Source: Branchipolynoe longqiensis (taxonomy: Eukaryota; Annelida; Polychaeta; Phyllodocida; Polynoidae). Taken from it: DNA of 64,000 bases. Location of the stretch: assembly GCA_030323885.1 (NCBI GenBank), contig CM059186.1:148243810-148307809 (forward strand), given 5' to 3'. Made by a program: the position numbers and the translations under genes. Positions 42,411 to 53,394 of this stretch are shown here, in pieces (position 1 is the first letter of the stretch; the number at the start of each line of letters is the position of its first letter). The notes under the pieces are model-generated. The model was not told where the DNA came from, ran no database searches, and was given only the letters and a program-made list of their open reading frames with translations.

Positions 42411-42730
42411 TGTAACAAACTCAAACACCGACTAGCGGGTCTTTTCTAACCTGGTCACTACTTGATGACGTATTACGCAGTACATTCGAACTGCCGATGC
42501 ACCCCTTTCGGGAAGACTTTTGCTATATAAGGCGGCGCAGCGCCGGGGTTTGGTCATTACAACCGGAGGAGCCAGGAGACTAGCCAGCCTTAAATTGGCC
42601 TCCCACCCACCCTACATGTGAAAGTTGAAAGTAGGGCCATAGCATCTCTAGCCTCGTTCGTTTCTTAAGCATTTGTGAGCTGACATTTGTATAACCTGAC
42701 GTTTAACTTTCCTTAATTAAAAATGCCATA
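42411..42730 (+). promoter_or_regulatory. TATA-type promoter sequence, possible solo LTR
   Basis: TGCTATATAAGGCGGCGCAG at 42530-42549 is a strong TATA context in otherwise quiet DNA, and CACCGACTAGCGG is repeated upstream (42382, 42427). A TGTAACAAAC start at 42414 would suit a Gypsy-type LTR, with AACTA near both ends (42409, 42730), but the 3' end is not a clean CA. No primer-binding site or polypurine tract was found. It may equally be a host promoter. Confidence 0.3.
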
Positions 42731-42794
42731 ACTATATTTGCTGTGTTCACGTTTTTCCTGATTATTCATATATACATCGATTTACCATATGAGC

Positions 42795-43080
42795 TATATT
42801 GTTAATGATCCTCACATGTCTTAACATACAACACCTGTATAATAAATAAAGACAATCTCTATTGTTAATGATAATCCCGTTTTAATATAAAACGTCTATA
42901 TAATATATAATGCATGAAGACAATCTCCATTGTTAATGATAATCACATGTTCTAATATACAACACTTATGTAATACTAATATATAACACATAAATATATC
43001 GGTTTACTGTACAAGCTTCATTGTTAATGATATGCACATATTTCAATATACAACGCATAGACAAGATATATAACGCATAA
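42795..43080. repeat. ~85-90-bp degenerate tandem repeat, 4 units
   Basis: CATTGTTAATGATAATCACA plus TTTCTAATATACAACAC-like text repeats from 42795 to 43080. Confidence 0.75.
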
Positions 43081-43216
43081 GCCAATAGATTCATTGCTTT
43101 TTGTTTGGCAAATGATATTTTATTCGGTGAATGCAGTTATTTTCGTTCAGCGTCGGGGCACTAGATTTATGGGCATATGATCAAAGATCTAGTGCTAGAG
43201 TATACAAGGGAAACCT

Positions 43217-43567
43217 GGGTTGGTTGTTGAAGTTTTACATCCTAGCAACATCTAAGCTCATATCAGGACGGGTACCGACTTCTGACAGTGCACACTTATG
43301 GTCACTTCATAGTGCTGCCCCATTGGGAAACCATGTCACCAGCATCATGACCTAATATCGCACTCAGTCACATTATCCTGAGACTCAGCAAACCAGACCT
43401 TGCCTTATCCTATTACTGCCAAGCGCCAGGCTAGGAAGTGACAGGTGCCAGGCTAGAAAGCGACAAGTATAAGTTATACGTCATTGGATTGACTCGACCG
43501 GGGAATCAAACTCCTGACCTTCCGCACGGGAAGCCTTCGCTCTACCGATTCGGCCACCACGTGCGAT
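43217..43567 (-). mobile_element. SINE-A copy, short-head type
   Basis: On the minus strand the head GTGGTGGCCGAATCGGTAGA (box A) and GAGTTTGATTCCCCGGTCGA (box B) are the clearest of all copies. A small duplication (GTGCCAGGCTAG) lies at 43420-43460. Confidence 0.92.
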
Positions 43568-43837
43568 GAAACCATGGGAATTGCATAGTTTCTGGTGCTG
43601 TGCATAATAGTGTCATCAGTGATGGTAGAGTTGTTACTTTTAGAATGCACCCTCCTCCCTCCTCCCTCTCCATACACACATAGGCATACACATATGTGTA
43701 TCCGGACTGTGCGTACCCTTCGTGCATTGCTAACAGTGGATTGCTTTGAAAATGAACTCGGCCGTGCATGCATTTCGGCATCAGCGTGCCAGGGCCGGTG
43801 TGCGTGCAGTCTGCCCTGTCTTAGTCATCCTCAGGTA
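43568..43837. other. Single-copy stretch
   Basis: Nothing recognised. Confidence 0.4.
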
Positions 43838-44335
43838 CAGTACAACCCCGTTAAACCAAGCTCGGTTAAACCAAACGATCGGTTAATCCAAACTTTGTTT
43901 GGCGTCCTGGGAAAAATACTACCATTTATCATATAAAAAAGTTGGTTAAACCAAAGTCGGTTAATCCAAATGATTGGTTAATCCAAACAAAATTGTCGGA
44001 CACCAGGCCACTCCGGTATGGTTAAACCAAACTTTCATGTGGATATAAGGTCATATGAGACCCCACACACTTTTTTATATGATAAATGGTAGTATTTTGC
44101 TGGGCCGCCAAACAAAAGTTTGGATTAACCGATCGTTTGGTTTAACCGAGCTTCGTTTAACGGTTATACTGTATATACATAAAAAAGAATAATCAAAGTG
44201 TCCACATACATTGTATATTACATGTGCAATACATGCTTATTCAAAGTCAAAGCCAAAGCTTCGTTAAACCAATGATCGGTTAATCCAAACAAATTTCTAG
44301 GGTCCCTTCAAGTTTGGTTTAACGAGGTTATACTG
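43838..44335. mobile_element. Second pogo-like MITE family, compound copy
   Basis: Starts TA/CAGTACAACCCCGTTAAACC. One right end lies at 44171 (GTTTAACGGTTATACTG/TA) and another at 44335 (GTTTAACGAGGTTATACTG/TA). GGTTAATCCAAA and GGTTAAACCAAA words fill both strands. It looks like a full 334-bp element joined to a partial second copy. Confidence 0.8.
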
Positions 44336-44745
44336 TACTATGAACCTATACGAGCTGCTCGCCACTTCTAGGTCAGACCCGACCATCAGGTTGGAGACAA
44401 TATATGGGGTAGGACGGTAACGTTATTTCCCCACTTTCCCAATCGAACAAGTGACTGAATTCTCTACTTTCCCAGAGTGGCAAAAATACTTGCCCAAGCC
44501 CAAGCCAGCCAATTGAAACTGAAATCTGTTAGTGTTACTGCAGATCAGAAAAATAATGACTTGCCTGTTTGGGGCAGGTCACCAAGAACTTCACCTCCCT
44601 GACCAAGTAAATTAGGTGCCTCAGGCAACTGGGCACTCCTTATTGTCCTACCCTGACATGTGTCAGTCGATGTGTCCAGAAGAACCAGGTAATATTAAAT
44701 AGGTACACACATCACCCACAACACACACACATTCGCCACCGCGTT
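44336..44745. other. Single-copy stretch
   Basis: Nothing recognised. Confidence 0.4.
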
Positions 44746-45082
44746 GTGGATTTATTTTTACGTCCTAGCAACATCTAAGGTCTTATCAGGACGGGTACCG
44801 ACTTGTGACAGTGCGCAACTTTATAGTACTGCCCCACTGAGAAACCAGGCTTGCAGCACCATGACCTGATATCCCACTCAGTCACATTATCCTGACACTG
44901 AGCCAACCAGTCCTTGCACTATCCTAGTGCTGAGCGCCAGGCTACGAAGTGACAGGTATCAATTTTGAAGTCATTGGTTTGACTCGACCAGGATTTGAAC
45001 CCATGAACTCATGGGTTCGGATCTCCCGATCTCCCAAAACAGGAGATGGACGCTCTACTCATTCGGCCACCCCGTCTGGTCC
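44746..45082 (-). mobile_element. SINE-A copy, long-head type
   Basis: Body intact; head with CTCCCGATCTCCCAAAACAG and, on the minus strand, GGGTGGCCGAATGAGTAGAG. Confidence 0.9.
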
Positions 45083-45531
45083 TGCATTGTGGAAAAAACA
45101 TGGCGGCGGCCTGCTTTAATTTCCAGGACTGGATCCTACCTAGGTAGTTTACACACGGGAGCACCTGGCAATTAGACGCGTACCTATGGTTACAGACTAA
45201 AGAAACAGCCTCATTTCCCAGAGCCGATCTGACTCATGTTCTGTGTAGCGCAACACGCACAGCGAGCAGTTCCGAGCAGTTCCGAGCAGCTCAGTGCCCA
45301 GGTAGGTCACATGCTGCCAATACGGACTTGCCCTATCCTCTTACGGCATTAATTTGTGTTCCCTTTTAGACCGCTCACCACCGACATCAAAAAAACCTCA
45401 ATCTGTCTCGCCTCCCTCCCCCAACTGTATCCCCCCCTACTACATCACCCCCCCCCCACCCCCCATCACCACCACCACTGCCATCAGACACTCACTACCA
45501 GCATAGCAAAATTAATGTCGATTATAGATTA
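45083..45531. other. Single-copy stretch with GAGCAG repeats
   Basis: GCAGTTCCGAGCAGTTCCGA at 45263, similar to GCTCCGAGCAGCTC near 36508; C-rich text at 45432-45465. Confidence 0.45.
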
Positions 45532-45886
45532 TTAAAGTTGCACAGTCCGATGGTTTTGAGTTTCTGTCATTTTCTTAAATAAATATATTAGGTTGATCGT
45601 TATAATCTACCTTACTTTGAATTGAAGTAACTTTGATTTTAAATGGCTAACTTTTGAGATATTTGAAGGGCAAACAGGCAAAATTAATTTTGGTAAGCTT
45701 GCCAAAACTCTGACACTATAAGCTTCTGCATTAACATATTCTATTAACTTGCCTCGGTATTCCCTTGTATTTGGCGAAAAATGTTTACTAAGTGCACCAG
45801 TATCTAAGTTAGACATGTACAAGTAAATTTAGGTAATTGTTTTTGTTTTGCAAATTTGATGTTTTCATCGGACTATACAGCTTTAA
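45532..45886 (-). mobile_element. TTAA-flanked MITE, full-length copy
   Basis: TTAAAGTTGCACAGTCCGAT to CATCGGACTATACAGCTTTAA, 355 bp, minus sense relative to 1036-1388. Confidence 0.88.
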
Positions 45887-46002
45887 TTTGACAAACAAAA
45901 TGAGAATCAATTTTCTTTAAATCAGACCGATGGCCATAGGTGTGTAGTCGCTGGCTGCTAAAATAGACAAAATAGATATTATATGTTTGCTGTTTGCTAG
46001 TG

Positions 46003-46209
46003 TATTCTGTCCTAGCAACATCTAAGGATGGGTACCGACTAGTGACACTGACAGTGCGCATTCATGATGATTTTATAATGCTTTCCAACTGGAAGACCAT
46101 GTTGACATCATGACCCAATATCCGACTCAGTCACATTATCCTGATACTGAGGAAACCCACCCTTGCCCTGTCCTATTAATGCCGGGCGTCAGGCTAGGTA
46201 GCGACAAGT
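46003..46209 (-). mobile_element. SINE-A copy, head truncated
   Basis: From GTCCTAGCAACATCTAAGGA to TAGGTAGCGACAAGT, followed by a G run. Confidence 0.85.
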
Positions 46210-46384
46210 TGAGGGTGGTGAGGGGGGGGGGGGGGTGTCAGTGACGCTATCGAGCAGCGCAGTCACGGTGACAGGGTTAGCGGGGAGCACCTGAAATTTC
46301 TCTGCTCGATCCATCATTTGCTTTTAGCCACCGACAAAATGAATCTCAACTCTCGGATTACAATTATTATTGGCGGTATTGGTG

Positions 46385-47630
46385 GGTGAGTTCACGAGGA
46401 GAGGGGGGAGAGAGGGGGAGGTGTAGGGGGGAGGGGGAGGGGGGAGGCGATGAGAGGGATTGGGGAAGGGGAAACAGAGGAATGAGTACGAGAGGAGGAG
46501 AGATGGGGAGAAGGTTGGGGGTGGGAGGGGATGGTGGCCAGAGTATGAGGGAAGATTGGGGGTGTGGGCGGTGGGCCAGAGTATGGTATGGGATGAGGAG
46601 GAGGGGAAGTTGGGGGACGGTGGGGCCAGGTATGAGTATGTGAGGAGGAGGGGGAAGGTTGGGTGGGTAGGGGACGGTGGGCCAGATGTATGAGTATAGA
46701 GGAGGAGGAGGAGGAGGGAGAAGGTTGGGGTGGGGGAGGGACGGTGGGGCCAGGAGTATGAGTATGAGGAAGGCCAGGTAAGAGTATGAATGAGGAGGAG
46801 GAGGAGGAGGGGGAAGGTTGGGGTGGGGGAGGGGACGGTGGGGCCAGAGTATGAGTATGAGTATGAGGAGGAGGAGGTGGGAGTTGGGGTGGGGGAGGGA
46901 TGGTGGGACCAGAGGATGGAGTTTGAGGAGTGAGAGGGGAGGAGAGGGGAAGGTTGGGTGGGGGAGGGGAGGTGGGGGCCAGAGTATAGTATGGATGAGG
47001 TTGGAGGCGGAGGGGGAAGGTTGGGGTGGGGGAGGGGACGGTGGGGCCAGAGTATCTGATATGAGTTGATAGGAGGAGGGGAAGGTGGGGTGGGGGAGGG
47101 GAGGTGGGCAGAGTTGAGTATGAGGAGGAGGGGGGGGCGAGGGGCGGTGGGGGAGGTATGAGGGGAGGAGTTTATTGGGGTGGGGAGGGGACGGTGGGGC
47201 CAGAGTTGAGTATGAGTATGAGTAGAGGAGGGGGAAGGTTGGTGGGGGGGGGGGACGGTGGGGCCAGAGTATGAGTATGAGTATGAGGAGGGAGTCGGTG
47301 GGGCCAGAGTATGAGTATGAGTTGAGGAGGAGGAGGGGGAAGGTGGGGTGGGGAGGGGCGGTGGGGCCAGAGTATGGAGTATGTGGAGGAGCAGGAGGGG
47401 GAAGGTTGGGGTGGGGGAGGGGGACGGTGGGGCCAGGTATGAGTTTGAGGAGGAGGGAGGACGGGGGAAGTGGGGAGGGGGAACGGTGTTGAGTATGAGG
47501 TTGAGGAGGAGGGGGAAGGTTGGCGTGGGGGCGGGGACGGTGGGGCAGGATTATCAGTCGGAGTATGAGGACGACGAGGAGCAGGAGGGGGAGAGGGAAG
47601 GTGGAGTGGGTGTGGGGGAGGGGCGGGTGT
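46385..47630 (+). repeat. G-rich minisatellite, ~60-bp unit
   Basis: The unit contains GGTTGGGGTGGGGGAGGGGA, CGGTGGGGCCAGAGTATGAG and (GAG)n; about 18 imperfect units. Many G runs make quadruplexes likely; plus-strand Gly-rich frames are artefacts. Confidence 0.95.
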
Positions 47631-47820
47631 GTCCTTATTTTCTAAATGTCAACTCTCTGTGCTGTTCTCTGGTTGCAGGCTGAGTGACGGATGGCTGCAG
47701 AGTGCGGGGCCTCTCTCTCTCCACAGCGCGGCACTTTGCACTGCTGGCGGTGACTCATAACGGCGTGAGTGGCTCTGAGCAGGTGAGCTGCTCCTGAGCA
47801 CCTGACCCATTTCACATTTG
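47631..47820. other. Single-copy segment between two low-complexity tracts
   Basis: TGGTTGCAG at 47680 and CAG/GTGAGC at 47799 look like splice sites around 119 bp. Every frame contains a stop, so coding is not supported. Confidence 0.3.
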
Positions 47821-48065
47821 AACACCATTTATCTCCCTCCACCCACCCCCACACACGCCCCACAAAACCCCCCTACCCCATGCCACCCTTACCCCCACCC
47901 ACTACACCCAGCCCCACCCACTCCCCCCCCCAGCCCCCCACTCTACCTCCATCCCTAACCCCTACGCCCAGCCAACCCCCCAACCCCCACCACCACCACT
48001 CTAACCCAGCTCCAGCCAACCCCTACCGCCTACCCCCCCCCCCCCCCCCCCCCCAGTCGCCCAAC
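47821..48065. repeat. C-rich simple sequence with 20-C run
   Basis: CCACCC/CCAACCCC text; C run at 48035-48054. Confidence 0.9.
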
Positions 48066-48615
48066 CCCCTGCGCCCCCACTCCCCCGACTACACAGAAGG
48101 AACGACGCGTGTCGATGATAGATCTATAGATTACGTGGAGTAATTAATGCCCCTAATTTGAACCATTCAGCAAGGATTTTATTAACATCTGCTTGCATTA
48201 ATCTGGTTAGCTAGGCTATATGAGGGGAGGTGGGCTTAGACCTTGTTAGGATCTGTGATTGCAATGGCTATGCTTGGATTCCTTCTCTCACTATTCTTCA
48301 TTATACACCGATCCAAGCGAAGGGCGTTGCATCGGGTTGCTAATCTGATACTGGGCTTGGAACCCGATGCAATACGCAAGCCTCCAAGGAATTTATCATC
48401 ACTGACATATATATATATATATAGAGAGAGAGAGAGCGCGAAATAGAGAGAGATTGACTGATGTTTCCATTTATATATGCTATGTACTAGAACTTATAGT
48501 TTATGAGTGTATATAACGGAGGTGGCCTCTGGTAAAGGAGAGGGCTGGGAGTAGCACCTACCCCAACTTCTTGTGTGTGTAAGCTGTAGCTGCGCTCCGG
48601 CACTAGCAGCTTCAG
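48066..48615. other. Single-copy stretch
   Basis: (TA)n plus GA at 48408-48437; nothing else recognised. Confidence 0.45.
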
Positions 48616-48660
48616 TTCTTATTGAGAACTGGTTGACTAAGTGTCAGGATGATGTGACTG
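48616..48660 (+). mobile_element. SINE-A fragment, left of a retroposon insertion
   Basis: GAACTGGTTGACTAAGTGTC then AGGATGATGTGACTG; resumes at 49122. Confidence 0.8.
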
Positions 48661-49121
48661 TATTTAGGTATGCAGGTATAGCAATACCTCAGGGAGTTTG
48701 ACGCCCCTGCCCTGCAGAGTTGTAAACCACTGGTTTGTGGTACAGGTTCTTGACAGAACCGAAGGCTAAGGGAGCAAACCCTAAACAGAAAACCATGTCA
48801 CTGTGGCAGCATTAAGGGCGGCTGATGTATGGAATGCCCAACATCTCCCGACCAGCCACTGCAGGGACAAATAGTTTTATGCCTGTCTTGACATGTTCTT
48901 GCCGGTGTCAAACCTCTATTTGCTCCCCAAGAGAGTGCCGCTGGTAACTTGCAAAAGCCAGCAGCACTTCAACACTTTTGCAGGCAGGTTTCATGAAATG
49001 GACATTAAGACCGACTCATGGATGCAACTCTCACAGCATAGAGCTAAATGGAGAGCGGCAGTCAAGTAATGAAAGCAGTCTTTGTCGCATCGCGACCGAC
49101 AGCATGATGATGATGATGATA
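48661..49121 (+). mobile_element. Retroposon with (ATG)n tail, copy 2, inside SINE-A
   Basis: ATGTGACTG (48652-48660 and 49122-49130) flanks the insertion. The sequence is nearly identical to 40375-40785 apart from an extra ~45 bp at about 49000-49050, and ends GCGACCGACAGC(ATG)n. Confidence 0.9.
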
Positions 49122-49548
49122 ATGTGACTGAGTGGGATATCAGATCATGGTGCTGGTGGCCTGGTCTCGCAGTGAGGCACCATGAGTGTGTACTGTCACA
49201 AGTCAGTACCCGTCCTGATATGACCTTAGCTGTTGCCAGGATGTAGTTTGTTTTGTTTGTTGTTGTTTTAAATCCTAGCAACATCTAATGTCATATCAGG
49301 GCGGGTCCTGACTTGTGACAGTGTGCACTCATGGTGACTTTATAGTGCTTCCCCACGGGGAGCTCAGGCCACCAGCACCATGACCTGATAATTGATATCC
49401 CACTCAGTCACATTATCCTGATACTGAGCCAACCAGTCCTTGCTCTATTTGAATAATGCCAAGCGCCTGTCTAGGAAGCGACAAGTATCAATTTTCAAGT
49501 CATTGGTTTGACTCGACGCCAGGATGTAAAAATCCAGCAACCAACCAT
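49122..49548. mobile_element. SINE-A fragments: plus (49122-49247), minus (49250-49517), plus tail
   Basis: The plus-sense body resumes after the retroposon and ends GCTGTTGCCAGGATGTA. A minus-sense copy lacking its tRNA head follows, then a plus tail GCCAGGATGTAAAAATCCAG. Confidence 0.85.
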
Positions 49549-50455
49549 CTCAATTCTCATTGAGAGCTGAGCGGAACTTGGAATATCCGTATCGAAGAGG
49601 GTGCTTATTAGCGAAGGCTACTTTTCCCCCGAAAGCTTTCACCACACAACCGTCAAGTACTGATTTTCCTGTGAGCAGTAAGCCCAGTGCTGGGGTGGGT
49701 GGGTAGGGTGGGTGTGGGGGTGCTCTTTGTTAGACTGTCACTGGCCTACATAGTCCTGGGGTGAGCACGTCACGAACTGCTCACCTCCGAAATGCCAACA
49801 CGCCATTGAGAAGCGCGGCGTTAACGCCGCATTTAGGAGACCGGTCATGAGCTGTAGTGTTCTCACCGAGGATGCCGGGGAATCATATCAAGCCGAGCTG
49901 CTCATGAGAAAGAAAATCCCCCCCAGCCTACCTAACGCCTATTGCATTAGCTTACCTGGATGGAGGCCTGACAGGAGCCTGCAGGCTGTGGATATAACAA
50001 GGGGTGCGGGGAGGGGGGGGGGGGAGGGCTGTGCAGTGGTAAAGCTTGGTGTACAGTGCAGACTCTACCGCACACATTGACAACTCAACGGTGGTGATAT
50101 TTACTTTTTATATCCATGTATGCCGGCTGCACACAGACCTGGTCGGCATAGAGTTGTGGCTGGCTCGTGTCTGAATATGCTTTGGTAGATCAATTCTAGA
50201 AATAAATTAATAATAACAAGTTATACTCGAGGTACCTTTGTGGAAACCACTGTGGAAATCATTAATACTGCATACCCCCTTCCCCCAACAAACATAAATA
50301 AACCCCCCAAAATGACAACAACAAAAAAAACCTCTCCAAATAGAAACTTGTCGAGCGCAAAGAAAGTGAATCGCAACCATCGCAATTAGTTTTAGTTTAA
50401 CGATGATAGAATCTATAGTTTACGCCTGACTTTGATTAGGGGCTCAGCTGGGTGG
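49549..50455. other. Single-copy stretch
   Basis: G run at 50011-50025. A plus frame at 49847-50080 and a minus 30-bp segment between TCCACAG and GTAAGC near 49964-49993 were examined; neither is convincing. Confidence 0.4.
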
Positions 50456-50908
50456 CGGCCAGGCTGTGTGGGTGTGGGTGTGGGTGTGGGTGTGGGTGTA
50501 GGTGAGTGTGCTTGTGGGTGTGAGTGGGTGTGGTGGGTGTGGGCGTGAGTGAATGTGGGTGTGGGCGTGAGTGTGGGTGGGCGTGAGTGTGGGTGTGGGG
50601 TGTGAGTGGGTGGGGATGTGGGTGGTGGGAGGGTGTGGATTGGGTGTGGGTGTGGGTGTGAGTGTGGGGAGGGTGGTGTGTGCAAGTGGGTGGGTGTGTG
50701 GGTGTGGGTGTGGGTGTGAGTGTGGATGTGGATGTGGATGTGGGTGTGGGTGTGGGGAGGGTGTGGGTATCGTGTGAGTGTGGGTGTGCGTGTGTGGGTG
50801 GGTGTGGGGGTGGGTGTGCGCGTGTGGGTGGGTGTGGGTGTGGGTGTGGGTGTGGGTGTGGGTGTGGGTGTGGGTGTGGGTGTGGGTGTGGGTGTGGGTG
50901 TGAGATGA
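50456..50908. repeat. (GTGTGG)n-type array
   Basis: Regular GGGTGT hexamers at 50468-50500 and 50825-50905, with degenerate text between; His/Thr/Pro and Val/Gly frames are artefacts. Confidence 0.95.
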
Positions 50909-51082
50909 CTGGCGGACTTGGGGTGAATTAAATCAATGGGCTTGTAGGTGCGATGTGCGCTGAGCTGGAAGCCCCACGGCACACGGCGGCTTGGATTACA
51001 GAGGATTCTGTCAGCCACACCACACCTCATATCGGCGATCCGGCCATTCCAACTGGCCGGCCTTAAAATGTCGCCACCTTAT

Positions 51083-52185
51083 TTATGTAGATCCCGAGAA
51101 AGTCAGTGGCAGCAGGAAAGTAATGCAGTGTGTGAATGTGTGAATGTGTGAATGTGTGTATGTATGTATGTATGAGTATATATGTATGTATGTGTGTATG
51201 GGTGTATGTGTGGTTGTATGTGTGTTTGTATGTGTGTTTGTATGTGTGTTTGTATGTGTGTTTGTATGTGTGTTTGTATGTGTGTTTGCATGTGTGTTTG
51301 TATGCGTGTTTGCACATGTGTGTCTGCGTGTGTGCATATGTGTATTCGTGTGTATGTGTGTCTGCATGTGTATATATGTAGATACTAGAGAACTCAGTGG
51401 CAGGGGGGAAATAATGGCCTGTCTGTATATGTCTGGGAGGGTGTATGTGTGTCTGCCTGTGTGTATGTATGTCTGCATGTGTGCCTATGTGTTTTCGTGT
51501 GTGAATGTGTGTGTATGCGTGTGTATATATATATATATATGTAGATACTAGAGAAATCAGTGGCAGGGGAGAAATAATGCCATGTGTGTATGTGTCTGCG
51601 AGGGTGCATGTGTCTGCATGTGTGCCTATGTGTTTTGGTGTGTGTATGTCTGTGTCTGCATGTGTATATATCCATATGCTAGATAAATCAGTGGCAGGAG
51701 AAAAATGCCTGGTTTGTGTGTGGTTCTGTGTGTGTCTGTGTATGTGTTTATGTCACTTCCTAAGAAATCAGTGGCTGGAGAAATATGCCTTGTTCGCATA
51801 TATATGTGTCTGGGGTTGTGTTTATGTGAATAACAAGGAAATCAGTGACAGGAAAAAAATGTCTTGTTTGTGTGTCTGTATTTATGTGAATTCCTATGAA
51901 TTTCGTGGCAGGAGAAATAGGCATTGTCAACCTGTGTATGTTTTTATCTACATCCTAATTAAATCAATGGCATGGGGAAATGCATTGGTTGCATGCGTGT
52001 GCGTATGCGCATGTGAGTGCGTATGTACATATACGTGTGATCATGTAAAGCCTAAAGAAACCAATGGCAAGAGTAAATGCACTGTTTGTATGTGTTTGCG
52101 TATGCGTATGCATATGCGTGTGTATATGCGTGTGCGTATGCATGTGAATATGTGCACACGTGTGCGTATGTAGAACTGAAGAAAC
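51083..52185 (+). repeat. Composite array: nine ~45-bp modules spaced by GT-rich tracts
   Basis: Modules like CTAGAGAAATCAGTGGCAGG plus AGAAATAATGCC start near 51083, 51379, 51541, 51670, 51754, 51825, 51887, 51947 and 52038. The spacers are (TGTGTATG)n or (TGTGTTTG)n of 25-250 bp. Modules diverge progressively to the right. Confidence 0.85.
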
Positions 52186-53184
52186 TATTACATAGACTAG
52201 ATCACGTTCCAACTGCGCATGCGCTGAAAACGGCGCTGCCAGCAAAGCAAAGGCATACAGCCATTGACTTTGGCGATACGGGTAGGGCAAAACTTCGATT
52301 TTATTCTAAATTAATCAAAATACATAATAATTTGTCACAAACATGGATGGATGATTGCAATATAATAATATAATGAATATGTTTAAGACACAACTCTCCA
52401 TAATTAAGAATTTTGAGCTAAGAACCATACAATTTCATTCACTTTACCGGCTGATGTTTACATCACCATTGATTAGACATAAGTAATTCTTGTTCTAAAT
52501 ATTAAATTGGCAAATGTGTCAACAAAAACTTGTTTCAAAGAAATATATAACCAATATCTGATTAACCCTACTCATTTTCTATTTCTACATATGTCATTAA
52601 CCATAGGATATGAATAAAAACATGAATAAAATAAGTAAAACTGACTCTGGCTATGGCTCTAACACTAGTCTGAGTGCCCAGATTTGTCTAAATCTAAATG
52701 CACATGGCATAAGATGTGCTGATTATATTGATGTAAATGCAATGAGGGATAACAGATTAATATCTTAATTTATTATATATATATTTTTTAGTTAGTGTTC
52801 TATGTTTCAAATAAGAGCTGAGATGAGCTGAAACTAGCACATTTCATAGCTGCACTCAGTGTATTAGCATGTGCCATGTGCTTCTCGTGGGTTTGTTTTG
52901 CTTTGACGCATCCCACAATGCACCGCACCGCTGGAATGGCAATGTAGTCTATTGTGTCCTCTTTGTGTGTGTACGCATATGTCTGTGTGTGTCTATGCCA
53001 TATATGTGTGCATATCTGGGTTTTGTTTATGAAATAAACCGTGGGTGGGTAAGGGGCGAGAATAAATGAGGCATCCCTTCGTAAATGAGGAATGGTGGCA
53101 TGTTGCCGTTTTGTTTCGTCCCTTTTAATGACGCGGAGTCTGACCAGAGAAACAAATTCCAAAAACACCCGCATAAAATCAACA
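52186..53184. other. AT-rich single-copy stretch
   Basis: TGCGCATGCGCT (NRF1-like) at 52214-52225. The 52800-53312 minus frame has a polyproline end from the GGA tract and no domain. Confidence 0.4.
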
Positions 53185-53290
53185 AGGCATTTCTTTGGCG
53201 GCGGTGGTGGCGGTGGTGGAGGAGGATGTGGATGAGGGGAGGAAAGGGGAGGGGAGGGGAGGGGAGGGGAGGAAAGGGGAGGGGAGTTTT
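53185..53290 (+). repeat. GGCGGT and GGGGA purine repeat
   Basis: Plus-strand purines, pure (GGGGA)n from 53250. Confidence 0.9.
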
Positions 53291-53394
53291 GTTTTTGTAT
53301 CATTTCTGTCATTTATTCTCATTGCCATTTGTGACAGGGTAAATAAAAGAGCGGTTCATATGAATAGCCGTGGATGGTGATGCTGAGGGCGGGA

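Noticed and set aside
47681..47799. Exon-like 119 bp between TGGTTGCAG and GTGAGC
   Set aside because: All three frames contain stops.
50456..50908. Telomere candidate from (GTGTGG)n
   Set aside because: Irregular, internal and not TTAGGG-type; better read as a simple-sequence array.
52800..53312. 170-codon minus frame with polyproline
   Set aside because: Polyproline comes from the GGA tract; the remainder has no recognisable domain or splice support.
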